A stretch of DNA of 64,000 nt, taken from positions 33,675-97,674 of the forward strand of contig NZ_PEDL01000015.1 of the NCBI RefSeq assembly GCF_002735925.1, given 5' to 3'. The notes under the pieces are model-generated. The model made no database searches. It was not told the DNA's origin and worked only from the letters and a program-made list of their open reading frames with translations. Below are positions 7,990-20,072 of this stretch, piece after piece. How positions within the stretch are numbered: position 1 is the stretch's first letter; each line of letters begins with the position of its first letter. Made by a program: the position numbers and the translations under genes. This DNA is from Sporanaerobium hydrogeniformans. GTDB taxonomy: Bacteria; Bacillota; Clostridia; Lachnospirales; Cellulosilyticaceae.

Positions 7990-8337
7990 ATGATGAAAAC
8001 AGGAAAAAAATTAGTGATACTTTGGACAACGGATAATCCTATTACATCTGAAAAAATGGTAATGCTTTATGCTATTAACAGTGCAATTGGTAATAGGTGG
8101 GATGAGGTAACTGTTATCATATGGGGAGCGTCTGCGCAGTTAGCAGCTACAAGTCCTTTAATACAAGATAAAATAGAAGCAGCTCTTCATCATGGTGTAA
8201 AGGTAGTGGCTTGTAAAGGTGTAGCTCAACAACTTCAAGTAACGGATAAATTGACTTGGTTGGGAGTGGAAGTGAAATCAGTAGGTGACTTATTAACAGA
8301 TGCCCTTCAGCAAGGTTATAGTGTACTAAGTGTCTAA
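7990..8337 (+). CDS. DsrE-like small sulfur-relay-fold protein
   Basis: The 115-residue protein begins MMKTGKKLVILWTTDNPI and has the alternating strand/helix layout of the DsrE/DsrF-like fold, with TSEKMVMLYAINSAIGNRW, VTVIIWGASAQLAA and GVKVVACKGVA. The Cys in VVACKGVA is at the position where some DsrE proteins carry their reactive cysteine. GGGGG at 7981-7985 sets the start at ATG 7990 or 7993; the in-frame TTG at 7966 would put the ribosome site inside the gene. It is monocistronic, with a terminator after it. The exact role is unknown; involvement in sulfur or redox chemistry is inference. Confidence 0.72.
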   Translation: MMKTGKKLVILWTTDNPITSEKMVMLYAINSAIGNRWDEVTVIIWGASAQLAATSPLIQDKIEAALHHGVKVVACKGVAQQLQVTDKLTWLGVEVKSVGDLLTDALQQGYSVLSV

Positions 8338-8410
8338 TAAATAGCAAAAAAGAACAAGTATGTTAAAATTAAAACAAAATGAAAAAATAAAAATAATTAA
8401 GAAAGTATAT

Positions 8411-8448
8411 AAGCTCTCAGAAATTTTTAGAGAGCTTATTTTATTTTT
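8411..8448 (+). terminator. Terminator after the DsrE-like gene
   Basis: AAGCTCTC (8411-8418) pairs with GAGAGCTT (8430-8437), followed by ATTTTATTTTT. It separates the DsrE-like gene from PFOR. Confidence 0.85.
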
Positions 8449-8486
8449 ATAAAATATTTGCATAACCAAAGAGGATAAAAAAGCAT

Positions 8487-8572
8487 AAAACTGTAAATCC
8501 TAATTCTTGTTAAAAAATATTTGGTGAATATTGTATACATGAGTTTACAGTTTTAATAAAATAGTGTAACAT
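8487..8572 (+). promoter_or_regulatory. Candidate PFOR promoter with 11-bp inverted repeat
   Basis: The 366-nt gap 8338-8703 contains, besides the terminator, a perfect inverted repeat AAAACTGTAAA (8487-8497) / TTTACAGTTTT (8544-8554). Its right arm includes a possible -35 TTTACA (8544-8549), 17 nt from TAACAT (8567-8572). If used, this promoter gives a leader of about 120 nt before PFOR. The repeat could be an operator or an RNA hairpin; I cannot tell which. Confidence 0.4.
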
Positions 8573-8667
8573 AGAGTTAATTAAAGATTTAAAATTATAT
8601 TATTTCAAGACATTGATAATTATTAAACAATGCTAATAAATTTATAATTTTAAATTGAATTTTTTAA

Positions 8668-12231
<3,564 letters not shown>

Positions 12232-12245
12232 TAAATAATAAAAAA

Positions 12246-12277
12246 GGATTACTCCCAGTTTGGAGTAATCCTTTTTT
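12246..12277 (+). terminator. PFOR terminator
   Basis: A perfect 10-bp stem GGATTACTCC / GGAGTAATCC with a 6-nt loop and six T, 14 nt past the stop codon. Confidence 0.95.
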
Positions 12278-12468
12278 ATTTGAATACTTTTGTGAAAAAA
12301 ACTTCAACTAAATATCATGTACTTATCACATAGCGCTATTAAAATACAATCTAAGAAGAAAAAATGAATAAGAGTAGTGAATTAAATAAAGAAATAGGAG
12401 TAGAAAAAGTTATTAGTGAGTAGCTGAAGAATTTTAAACATTTAAATTAGATACATAGGGGGATGTAG

Positions 12469-13356
12469 ATGAAAAAGAAGATAATTATAAAAATAGGATT
12501 AGATTTTATTATGGCTATACTATTTATTCTTATGTTTAATAAAAGAGTACTAGGCATGTCTTTTCATGAAATAGGCGGTTTAGTGGTTTGTGTTATGTTT
12601 ATAGCCCATCAGCTTTTAAATTGGAAATGGATTGTAACAGTAACTAAAAAAATAACAAGTAAAGACTTACCCTCAATAGTGAAAATAAATTATTTATTAG
12701 ATATACTCCTTCTTATAGTTATGTGTGCAATCGCTTTAAGTGGCATATTTATTTCTAAAATCTTATTTCCTAATTTTACTATACAGGGTAGCACATGGAA
12801 AATAATTCATATATCTGTAGCTGGGATAGGATTAGCGCTTGTAGGTATTCATCTTGGCTTGCATTGGAGATTTATTATAAGTATATTGGGAAAGAGATTT
12901 AAAAATACGTTTAGTATACCTTTAAGAAAAGGAGTATGTGGGGTTACAGTAATAGTATGTATAGTTATAGGGAGTTATAGTATAGTAACTTCTAACTTTA
13001 CAAGATGGTTGATGATGCCCTTTACCACGAGCCAAATGAGAGGGGAAAGGACATCACTTACAGATAGAGATCAGTCTATAACAGAAGAAAGGCATTTTAC
13101 TCAAAATGGGCAAAGTAAATCAGGAGAAAGAGGACAGAGTGAATTAAAGAGAAAAGAAAAAAATCAAAGAAAGGAAAGTGTTGATGGAGAACAAAATAAA
13201 CATGAAGGAAAAAAATCAAATGAAAGTATGGATATAAGCATAGGAACTTTATTACAAACGTTAATAACCTTTATGTCAATTATGTCACTATTTACAATTA
13301 CAACTTACTATATTGAAAAAATAATAAGAAAAACAAAGTTAAAATCTAAAAATTAA
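12469..13356 (+). CDS. DUF4405-like membrane cytochrome-b-type protein with hydrophilic insert
   Basis: The 295-residue protein has hydrophobic helices at about residues 7-25, 33-52, 74-96, 108-128 and 150-170. Histidines lie in or near them (HEIGG, HQLLNWKWI, IHISVAGIGLALVGIHLG, HWRFI). This resembles small DUF4405 proteins proposed to bind haem with paired histidines. Residues about 185-260 are a very hydrophilic K/E/Q/R/S-rich stretch with no clear fold, followed by a last membrane helix and a basic tail. GGGGG precedes the ATG by about 6 nt. No redox partner is adjacent and haem binding is inference. Confidence 0.65.
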   Translation: MKKKIIIKIGLDFIMAILFILMFNKRVLGMSFHEIGGLVVCVMFIAHQLLNWKWIVTVTKKITSKDLPSIVKINYLLDILLLIVMCAIALSGIFISKILFPNFTIQGSTWKIIHISVAGIGLALVGIHLGLHWRFIISILGKRFKNTFSIPLRKGVCGVTVIVCIVIGSYSIVTSNFTRWLMMPFTTSQMRGERTSLTDRDQSITEERHFTQNGQSKSGERGQSELKRKEKNQRKESVDGEQNKHEGKKSNESMDISIGTLLQTLITFMSIMSLFTITTYYIEKIIRKTKLKSKN

Positions 13357-13789
13357 ATCAATAGTTAAAAGGGGTTTTCTGTTAAAGAAGATCTCTTTTT
13401 TAATTTAATAAAGGATAATTTTAAAAATAAATTGTTTAAAATTAGTTTGGTAGATATTAACAATTTATTACTGAAAAACATGGGAATACTAATCTACAAA
13501 GCATATTATATTTAAGACTTAGCTTATAAATAAGCTTTGTATAATATTTAACTAGTCAATTCATTAGGTTTCATTCTTTCGTTTAAGGTCAAAGTTAACA
13601 AAAAATAGTTTAACAAATAAAAAGGGTTACTGACTTTTTACAACACATTTTTCAAACTAATGGCAATAATGAGCTAAAAATGACACGAAATGTAAAAAAA
13701 TGAATTGACTTACATTACATAGTATGTTAACATTGTAACGTACTAGTATATTAGCTAGGATTAGAAAACCATTTTCTAGGGGGTATATA
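13357..13789 (+). promoter_or_regulatory. Intergenic region with TRAP-operon promoter (13705-13733)
   Basis: This 433-nt AT-rich gap precedes the TRAP operon. TTGACT (13705-13710), a 17-nt spacer and TAACAT (13728-13733) form a plausible promoter about 50 nt before the dctP start. Farther upstream TACAAAGC (about 13496) and GCTTTGTA (about 13535) make a long-range inverted repeat of unknown meaning. I see no gene and no recognisable riboswitch. Confidence 0.5.
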
Positions 13790-14809
13790 ATGAACAGTTT
13801 TATTAAAAAAGGAATGGCATTACTGCTTACAGTACCTATGGTGTTTGCCCTAAGTGGATGTAATCTTGCCAATAATGGTAAACGTATTATTCGTATTTCA
13901 CATTCACAGTCTGAAGCTCATCCAGATCATGTAGGGTTATTGGCTTTTGAAGAGTATGTAGAATCTAAACTCGGAGATAAATATGATGTTCAAATTTTCC
14001 CTAACGAGTTATTAGGTTCATCAGTAAAAGCTATTGAGCTTGTACAAACAGGTGCTATTGATTTTGCTATTGCGAGTACATCAAACCTTGAAACATTTGA
14101 TGATATTTATCAAATTTTTACCATGCCTTACCTATTTAACAGTGTAGAAGCGTATCATGCCGTAATGGAGAATGAGGAATTAATCAGTGGTATTTTTAGC
14201 TCTACAGCTGAATCTGGTTTTGAAGCAGTTGCATGGTTTGAAGCAGGAACAAGAAATTTTTATGCAACATCACCTATTAAAACAGTAGAAGATTTAAAAG
14301 GTAAAAAAATCCGTGTACAGCAAAGCCCTGCTAATGTACGTATGATGGAGTTATTTGGTGCAGCAGCAACTCCTATGAGCTTTGGTGAGGTTTATACTGC
14401 TATTCAATCAGGTGTTATTAATGGTGCAGAAAACAATGAGCTTGCCTTAACAAACAATAAACACGGTGAAATTTGTAAATACTATACTTACAATCAACAC
14501 CAGATGGTACCAGACTTACTGATTGGTAACCTCCGTTTCTTAGAAGGTTTATCTCCAGAAGAGAGACAAATATTTGATGAAGCAGCTAAAATTGCAACAC
14601 AAGTAGAGCGTGAAGAATGGGATGAGCAAGTTGCAGTTGCTAAAGAGCAAGCTACAGAAATGGGTGTACAATTCTTTGAAACAGATATTGAACCTTTTAG
14701 AGAAAAGGTACTTCCATTACACCAAGAACTTTTAGCAGCAAATCCAAAACTTCAACCTATCTATGATCACATTCAGGCGATTAACAATCAAGTACAGGAG
14801 GCAAAATAG
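13790..14809 (+). CDS. dctP: TRAP transporter solute-binding lipoprotein DctP
   Basis: The 339-residue protein has a lipoprotein signal with lipobox LSGC (Cys 24) and then a DctP-family periplasmic-type domain. Diagnostic segments are IRISHSQSEAHPDH at residue 34, AIDFAIASTSNL, DLKGKKIRVQQSP (the Arg normally binds the ligand carboxylate) and GEVYTAIQSGVINGAENNE. It captures an organic acid outside the membrane and hands it to DctQM. GGGGG lies 7 nt before the ATG. dctQ begins 3 nt after the stop codon. Ligand specificity cannot be read from sequence; C4-dicarboxylates or sugar acids are typical. Confidence 0.93.
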   Translation: MNSFIKKGMALLLTVPMVFALSGCNLANNGKRIIRISHSQSEAHPDHVGLLAFEEYVESKLGDKYDVQIFPNELLGSSVKAIELVQTGAIDFAIASTSNLETFDDIYQIFTMPYLFNSVEAYHAVMENEELISGIFSSTAESGFEAVAWFEAGTRNFYATSPIKTVEDLKGKKIRVQQSPANVRMMELFGAAATPMSFGEVYTAIQSGVINGAENNELALTNNKHGEICKYYTYNQHQMVPDLLIGNLRFLEGLSPEERQIFDEAAKIATQVEREEWDEQVAVAKEQATEMGVQFFETDIEPFREKVLPLHQELLAANPKLQPIYDHIQAINNQVQEAK

Positions 14810-14812
14810 GCA

Positions 14813-15295
14813 ATGCAAACTATAAGAAATATTCTTGATAAAGGATTAGGAGCTATTTGCGCAATTTTATTTGTCTTTATGACAGTTGTAGGGACTTATC
14901 AGATTGTCACACGATATGTTTTTAATTCACCTAGCACTGTTTCAGAAGAGCTTTTAACCTACTCATTTACTTGGATGGCTATTTTAGCAGCAGCTCTTGT
15001 ATTTGGTATACGTGACCATATGAGAATGTCTTTCTTTGCTGACAAGTTTACAGGTAAAAAAGCTATTTACTTATCTCTTTTTTCAGAAGTACTCGTATTT
15101 ATTTTCTCAGCAGTAGTGCTTGTATATGGTGGAATAAACATTACACGCCTTACCTTAACACAAGTGACTGCATCTTTAGGTATTCCAATGGGATATGTAT
15201 ACATGGTAGTACCAATTGCTGGTATTATTATTCTAATTTACAATGTTCTTAATATGATGGATATTGTTGGACAATTAAATGAGGGGAGAAAATAA
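14813..15295 (+). CDS. dctQ: TRAP transporter small membrane subunit DctQ
   Basis: The 160-residue protein has four hydrophobic helices and the DctQ family pattern RYVFNSPSTVSEELLTYSFTWMAILAAALVFG near residues 35-65 (here split: RYVFNSP, then SEELLTYSFTWM). It is the small helper subunit linking the binding protein to the large DctM transporter. AGGAGG lies 11 nt before the ATG. Its stop codon TAA directly abuts the dctM start. Confidence 0.92.
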   Translation: MQTIRNILDKGLGAICAILFVFMTVVGTYQIVTRYVFNSPSTVSEELLTYSFTWMAILAAALVFGIRDHMRMSFFADKFTGKKAIYLSLFSEVLVFIFSAVVLVYGGINITRLTLTQVTASLGIPMGYVYMVVPIAGIIILIYNVLNMMDIVGQLNEGRK

Positions 15296-16600
15296 ATGAG
15301 TATTGCATTAGTATCAGGCTTAATTATTGCGGTAGTATTAGTTGTTTTATTACTTTTAGGTGTACCTATTGCTATTTCAATAGGGGTATCTTCACTATTA
15401 GCCATTTTACCTACTTTAAACTTTGATGCTTCTGTGTTAACAGGTGCACAACGTATATTTTCAGGTATTTCAGTATTCACATTAATTGCCATTCCATTTT
15501 TTATCCTAGCAGGTAATATCATGAATCGTGGTGGGATTGCAATTAGACTTATTAATTTTGCAAAAGTTTTAACCGGTGGAGCTCCAGGTGCTCTTGCTCA
15601 TACTAATGTTGTATCGAATATGTTATTTGGTGCTATTTCTGGTTCAGGGGTAGCGGCAGCTTCTGCCATGGGGTCTATTATTGGACCGGTTCAAGAAAAA
15701 GAAGGTTATGATCGTGATTTTTCAGCAGCAGTTAACATTGCATCTGCACCAACAGGTCTTCTTATTCCTCCTAGTAACGTTCTTATTACTTATTCTCTTG
15801 TAAGTGGTGGTACTTCTGTAGGGGCTCTATTCATGGCTGGTTATATTCCAGGTATCTTATGGGGACTTGGATGTATGGTTATTGTATACTTTATGGCACG
15901 TAAAAGAGGGTATCGTAGTACTGCACGTGTAACAATGAATCAAGCATTTCGTATTTTCTTGGAAGCCATACCAAGTTTACTACTTATTGTTATTGTTATT
16001 GGTGGAATTGTAGGAGGTATTTTTACAGCAACAGAAGGTTCTGTTGTAGCCGTTGTTTACAGCCTAATTCTTTCTCTATTCTTTTATAAGACAATAAAAT
16101 TAAAAGAATTACCAGAAATTTTTAGAGAAAGTGCAAAAATGACAGGTATTATCGTTCTTCTTATTGGAGTATCTAGTATCATGTCATGGGTTATGGCTTT
16201 TACAAGAATTCCAGAAGCTATTTCTGCAATTCTATTAAATATCACAAGCAATAAGTATATGATTATTCTTATTATTAATATTGTATTATTATTTATAGGT
16301 ACATTCATGGATACAACTCCAGCTGTACTTATCTTTACACCTATTTTCTTGCCTATTTGTCAACAGTTTGGTATGTCAGCTATTCAGTTTGGTATTATGC
16401 TTACCTTCAACTTATGTATTGGTACCATTACACCACCTGTTGGAAACATCCTATTTGTTGGAGTTAAGGTTGCCAAGACGAAGATTGAAAATGTTATAAA
16501 AATGGTTATACCTTTTTATGCCATTATTATAGCTGTATTAATGCTCGTAGCATTTATACCAGGTGTATCTATGTGGTTGCCACAGCTTATGGGCTATTAA
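15296..16600 (+). CDS. dctM: TRAP transporter large permease subunit DctM
   Basis: The 434-residue polytopic protein (about 12 helices) has DctM landmarks: LLLGVPIAISIGVSSLLAI at the start, NIMNRGGIAIRLINFA, SGSGVAAASAMGSIIGP, and TFMDTTPAVLIFTPIFLPI near residue 340. It drives uptake with the sodium or proton gradient. The ATG at 15296 follows the dctQ stop with no gap and uses GAGGGGAG inside dctQ, a translationally coupled arrangement. A terminator ends the three-gene operon. Confidence 0.95.
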   Translation: MSIALVSGLIIAVVLVVLLLLGVPIAISIGVSSLLAILPTLNFDASVLTGAQRIFSGISVFTLIAIPFFILAGNIMNRGGIAIRLINFAKVLTGGAPGALAHTNVVSNMLFGAISGSGVAAASAMGSIIGPVQEKEGYDRDFSAAVNIASAPTGLLIPPSNVLITYSLVSGGTSVGALFMAGYIPGILWGLGCMVIVYFMARKRGYRSTARVTMNQAFRIFLEAIPSLLLIVIVIGGIVGGIFTATEGSVVAVVYSLILSLFFYKTIKLKELPEIFRESAKMTGIIVLLIGVSSIMSWVMAFTRIPEAISAILLNITSNKYMIILIINIVLLFIGTFMDTTPAVLIFTPIFLPICQQFGMSAIQFGIMLTFNLCIGTITPPVGNILFVGVKVAKTKIENVIKMVIPFYAIIIAVLMLVAFIPGVSMWLPQLMGY

Positions 16601-16651
16601 GAAAAAGTCAGTATTTTTAGGTAAAACAAAATTTTAAATTATTAAAATCTT

Positions 16652-16701
16652 AAAAAGGCCTCATACACAGTTATTTAGAGAATTGTGTAGGAGACCTTTT
16701 T
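16652..16701 (+). terminator. TRAP operon terminator
   Basis: An imperfect stem AAAAGG-CTC-ACACA / TGTGT-GAG-CCTTTT with small bulges and a 15-nt loop, about 50 nt past the dctM stop codon. Confidence 0.75.
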
Positions 16702-16750
16702 AGCATTGTTTGTATAGTTCTTGAGTGGTGTGTTTTTGTTAAAGAAGAAG

Positions 16751-16759
16751 TGCTATAAT
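16751..16759 (+). promoter_or_regulatory. Extended -10 promoter for alaX
   Basis: TGCTATAAT is a perfect extended -10 element (TGn plus TATAAT), 28 nt before the alaX start codon. No good -35 stands at the right spacing, as is common for extended -10 promoters. Confidence 0.6.
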
Positions 16760-16787
16760 ATAACTTATAAATAAAGAGGTGAAGTAA

Positions 16788-17975
16788 ATGACAAAGAAGT
16801 TATTTTATGAAGATGGTTATTTAACGCTTTTTGAAGCACAGGTTATAGCTTGTGAGACACATTCAGAAGGTTATAGTGTCGTATTGGATAAAACTGCTTT
16901 TTATCCAGAAGGAGGTGGACAGCCTTCTGATACAGGTACACTAGGTGAAGCTAGAGTAAATTATGTTTTTGTAAAAGAGGGTATTATTTATCATATAGTA
17001 GATAAAGCTTTAGAGGTTGGTACAAAGATAAAGGGTAACATAGATTTTAATAGACGTTTTGATTACATGCAACAACACACGGGAGAGCATATTATCTCAG
17101 GCCTTGTAAATCAGCTTTATGGCTATAATAATGTAGGTTTTCACTTAAGTGAGGAGTATATGACCGCTGACTTTGATGGTGAATTAGCTAAGGAACAAAT
17201 AAGTGAAATAGAAAGACGTGCTAATGAGGGGATCTATAAAAATATTAAAGTACTTACTCAATTCTATCAAAAAGAAGATATAGAACAGCTATCCTATCGT
17301 TCTAAAATAGAATTGCCAGGTGAAGTTCGTCTTGTGACTATAGAAGGTTATGATAATTGTGCCTGCTGTGGGATACATGTAGCTTACACTGGTGAGGTGG
17401 GAATGATTAAGATTATCTCAGCAGAGCGCCATCGTGGAGGAATGCGTTTCACTATACTTTGTGGGAAGCGGGCACTTAAGGGGTATACTAAAAAACAAGA
17501 AATCATAGCTGAACTAATGGGTCTTCTTTCAACAAAAGAAGATTTATTGCCTACTTATATAAAAAAGCTTCAAGAAGAATTAGGAGCTACAAAACAAAAA
17601 TTAGCTAGCTACAGGCAACAAGCTTTAGAAATGAAAGCAAAAGAAGTGGCAAAGGTAAAGAGTGGTCCTATCTGTTTACTGGAGGAGGAGCTAGTAGGGG
17701 AAGAGGTTCGTAAGATGTGTCTTGCTTTATGCGAAGAAACAGATGAAGTATGTCTTGTATTAAGTGGGGAAGGGGAAATGCTCAGATATGCTTTAGGGGC
17801 AAAAGGAAAAGATGTACGTTCTTTATGTAGAGAATTAAATAAAGAATTTAGTGGAAAAGGTGGGGGACAGCAAGAATTATGTCAAGGGAGCTTAGTAGGG
17901 ACTTTTGAGACAATAAAGGATTTTATAGAGGGACGGCTACTACGTTGTATGGATGAAAAGAGAGAGGGTATTTAA
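16788..17975 (+). CDS. Alanyl-tRNA editing protein AlaX (long form, with DHHA1-like domain)
   Basis: The 395-residue protein has an AlaRS-like N-terminal barrel (YPEGGGQPSDTG near residue 43) and then the editing domain. Its zinc ligands are H97 and H101 in HTGEH and C193/H197 in CACCGIH. After a coiled-coil linker (about 255-290) comes a DHHA1-like domain ending GKGGGQQELCQGS. There is no aminoacylation domain. Family members hydrolyse Ser-tRNA(Ala) or Gly-tRNA(Ala) in trans. AGAGGTGAAGTAA precedes the ATG. It is monocistronic. Confidence 0.9.
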   Translation: MTKKLFYEDGYLTLFEAQVIACETHSEGYSVVLDKTAFYPEGGGQPSDTGTLGEARVNYVFVKEGIIYHIVDKALEVGTKIKGNIDFNRRFDYMQQHTGEHIISGLVNQLYGYNNVGFHLSEEYMTADFDGELAKEQISEIERRANEGIYKNIKVLTQFYQKEDIEQLSYRSKIELPGEVRLVTIEGYDNCACCGIHVAYTGEVGMIKIISAERHRGGMRFTILCGKRALKGYTKKQEIIAELMGLLSTKEDLLPTYIKKLQEELGATKQKLASYRQQALEMKAKEVAKVKSGPICLLEEELVGEEVRKMCLALCEETDEVCLVLSGEGEMLRYALGAKGKDVRSLCRELNKEFSGKGGGQQELCQGSLVGTFETIKDFIEGRLLRCMDEKREGI

Positions 17976-17980
17976 TAGAA

Positions 17981-18039
17981 AATAAAGCTACATAACTAAG
18001 CAAACGTTTTAAAACGAGCTTTATTTATGTAGCTTTATT
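17981..18039. terminator. Bidirectional terminator between alaX and ferredoxin genes
   Basis: A perfect 15-bp stem AATAAAGCTACATAA (17981-17995) / TTATGTAGCTTTATT (18025-18039) with a 29-nt loop lies between convergent genes. Confidence 0.8.
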
Positions 18040-18058
18040 TTATTTATTAGGACTTTTG

Positions 18059-18265
<207 letters not shown>

Positions 18266-18488
18266 TTATAAGCGATTATAGTTAGTATAAACCATTCTAG
18301 GAAAAACATACTTTATAAATTTTATTTGATTAAAAACAAGGTTATATTATAGAGATTGGATGTTATTTATTTTATTTATAAATAGGATTTAAAACATAAA
18401 TGTATCAATGTATTGAATAGTATAAATATATATATTACTATTCAGGAGAATAGGCCTTAGAATAAAGGCATATAAGGAGGAGTAGAAG

Positions 18489-19625
18489 ATGGGGTTTTTA
18501 ATAGAGGGAGTGATGGCGGTCACATGGCAACAAGTACTGATGTGGGTGATAGGTGGTTTACTGATTTATTTAGCAATAGGTAAGAATTTAGAGCCAGCAC
18601 TATTGTTACCTATAGGCTTTGGGGCGATCTTGGTAAATATTCCTTTTTCTGGTGTACTTAATCAGAATTTGTCAAGTATCGGAAATGTGAATGGTATTAT
18701 TCAGTGGTTATTTGAAGTTGGTATAGAAGCTGCGGAAGCTATGCCTCTTCTTTTATTTATCGGTATAGGAGCTATGATTGATTTTGGACCACTTCTTGTT
18801 AATCCCAAGCTTATCTTATTTGGAGCAGCAGCTCAATTTGGTATCTTTGTGGTTATAGTACTTGCAACTTTATTAGGCTTTAGTTTTAGAGATGCAGCCT
18901 CTATTGGTATTATAGGAGCAGCAGATGGACCAACCTCCATCTTAGTTTCTCAGGTTTTAAAAAGTAATTACGTGGGGACGATTGCTGTAGTAGCCTACTC
19001 TTATATGGCACTTGTTCCTATTGTCCAACCAATGGCGATTAAGCTTGTAACAACAAAAAAGGAAAGGCAAATAAGGATGACATATAATCCTAAGAAGATT
19101 TCTAAGCTGACACGTATACTTTTTCCTATTATTGTTACACTGATTGCAGGTTTAGTAGCACCAGCATCTGTAGCTTTAGTAGGTTTCTTGATGTTTGGAA
19201 ATCTCATTCGTGAATCAGGGGTACTTAAATCTCTTTCTGAAACAGCTCAAAATGAATTTGCAAATATTATTACCTTACTTCTAGGTATAACTATTGCAGC
19301 AACAATGAAAGCTGAACAAATTGTCAACATTCAAACATTAATGATTATGGCACTTGGTTTACTGGCTTTTGTTTTTGATACAGTGGCAGGTGTTCTTTTT
19401 GCTAAACTACTTAATCTTTTTAGCAAGGAAAAGATTAATCCTATGATTGGAGCAGCAGGAATTTCAGCATTTCCTATGTCAGCACGCGTGGTACAGAAAA
19501 TGGCTACAGCAGAAGACAAACAAAACTATTTATTAATGCAAGCCATAGGGGCAAATGTATCTGGGCAAATTGCATCCGTTATAGCTGGTGGTGTGATCTT
19601 AAGTCTAGTACCTACATTTATTTAG
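18489..19625 (+). CDS. Sodium-ion-translocating decarboxylase beta subunit (OadB/GcdB/MmdB family)
   Basis: The 378-residue membrane protein has about ten helices and the beta-subunit landmarks: LEPALLLPIGFGAILVNIP at residue 34, GIGAMIDFGPLL near 91 and IGIIGAADGPTSILVSQ near 140, whose Asp and Gly-rich segment line the sodium path. The end reads GAAGISAFPMSARVVQK. The complex decarboxylates a carboxybiotin carrier and pumps Na+ outward. AGGAGGAG lies 6-7 nt before the ATG. The gamma-like gene follows after 12 nt. No alpha or carboxyltransferase and no biotin protein gene is in the window, so the substrate (oxaloacetate, methylmalonyl-CoA or glutaconyl-CoA) is undecided. Confidence 0.92.
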   Translation: MGFLIEGVMAVTWQQVLMWVIGGLLIYLAIGKNLEPALLLPIGFGAILVNIPFSGVLNQNLSSIGNVNGIIQWLFEVGIEAAEAMPLLLFIGIGAMIDFGPLLVNPKLILFGAAAQFGIFVVIVLATLLGFSFRDAASIGIIGAADGPTSILVSQVLKSNYVGTIAVVAYSYMALVPIVQPMAIKLVTTKKERQIRMTYNPKKISKLTRILFPIIVTLIAGLVAPASVALVGFLMFGNLIRESGVLKSLSETAQNEFANIITLLLGITIAATMKAEQIVNIQTLMIMALGLLAFVFDTVAGVLFAKLLNLFSKEKINPMIGAAGISAFPMSARVVQKMATAEDKQNYLLMQAIGANVSGQIASVIAGGVILSLVPTFI

Positions 19626-19637
19626 GGAGGGAAACAA

Positions 19638-19778
19638 ATGAATTTAGTAAATGAAATAAATGCGCTTATTTTAATGGGAAAAGGAATGTTGGCTATTTTC
19701 ACAGTAATTATAATTATCTTTATTATTATTACGGCACTCATTAAATTTTTACCTAATGAACCCACTGAAAAAAATTAG
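19638..19778 (+). CDS. Small membrane subunit, OadG-like gamma subunit of the sodium pump
   Basis: ATG 19638 follows GGGAGGG (19625-19631) by 6 nt and the frame runs 46 codons to TAG. The product begins MNLVNEINALILMGKGMLAI, continues as one long Ile/Phe-rich membrane helix (about 17-37) and ends in a short charged tail. This layout, an N-terminal membrane anchor with its place after a beta subunit, fits the gamma subunits that tether decarboxylase complexes. It lacks the long Pro/Ala/His zinc-binding tail of enterobacterial OadG. The call depends on context more than on sequence similarity. Confidence 0.72.
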   Translation: MNLVNEINALILMGKGMLAIFTVIIIIFIIITALIKFLPNEPTEKN

Positions 19779-19878
19779 AAATAGCTCCATTAATTTGAGA
19801 TATTGCTATAATTGCGTAATATTTATTTGAAATTTAAAATATTTGTTTAATTTGTCAGAAAAAAAGCAGCTATCGATA

Positions 19879-19906
19879 TTGAATTTACATAAAATCTTGA
19901 TATAAT
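19879..19906 (+). promoter_or_regulatory. Pyruvate kinase promoter
   Basis: TTGAAT, a 16-nt spacer and a perfect TATAAT (19901-19906) lie about 165 nt before the pyk start codon, implying a long leader. The leader has no riboswitch I recognise. Confidence 0.6.
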
Positions 19907-20072
19907 AGAATATAGAGTAAGTGAACATAATAAGGGCTTACAATTTAAGATTTAAAATGATTGCATAAGTGTTGCTCAATATGAAGAGTATATACTTATA
20001 AAAGAATTCCTATCAAAAGTTTACATGATAGATGAAATAGCAATCTAACATATATGTACTGGAGAGAACAAC

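Noticed and set aside
8510..8540. Rex-type redox operator before PFOR
   Set aside because: Only one half (TTGTTAA) matches; the second half-site is absent.
12364..12423. 19-codon ORF between PFOR and the DUF4405-like gene
   Set aside because: It has no ribosome site and is too short to judge.
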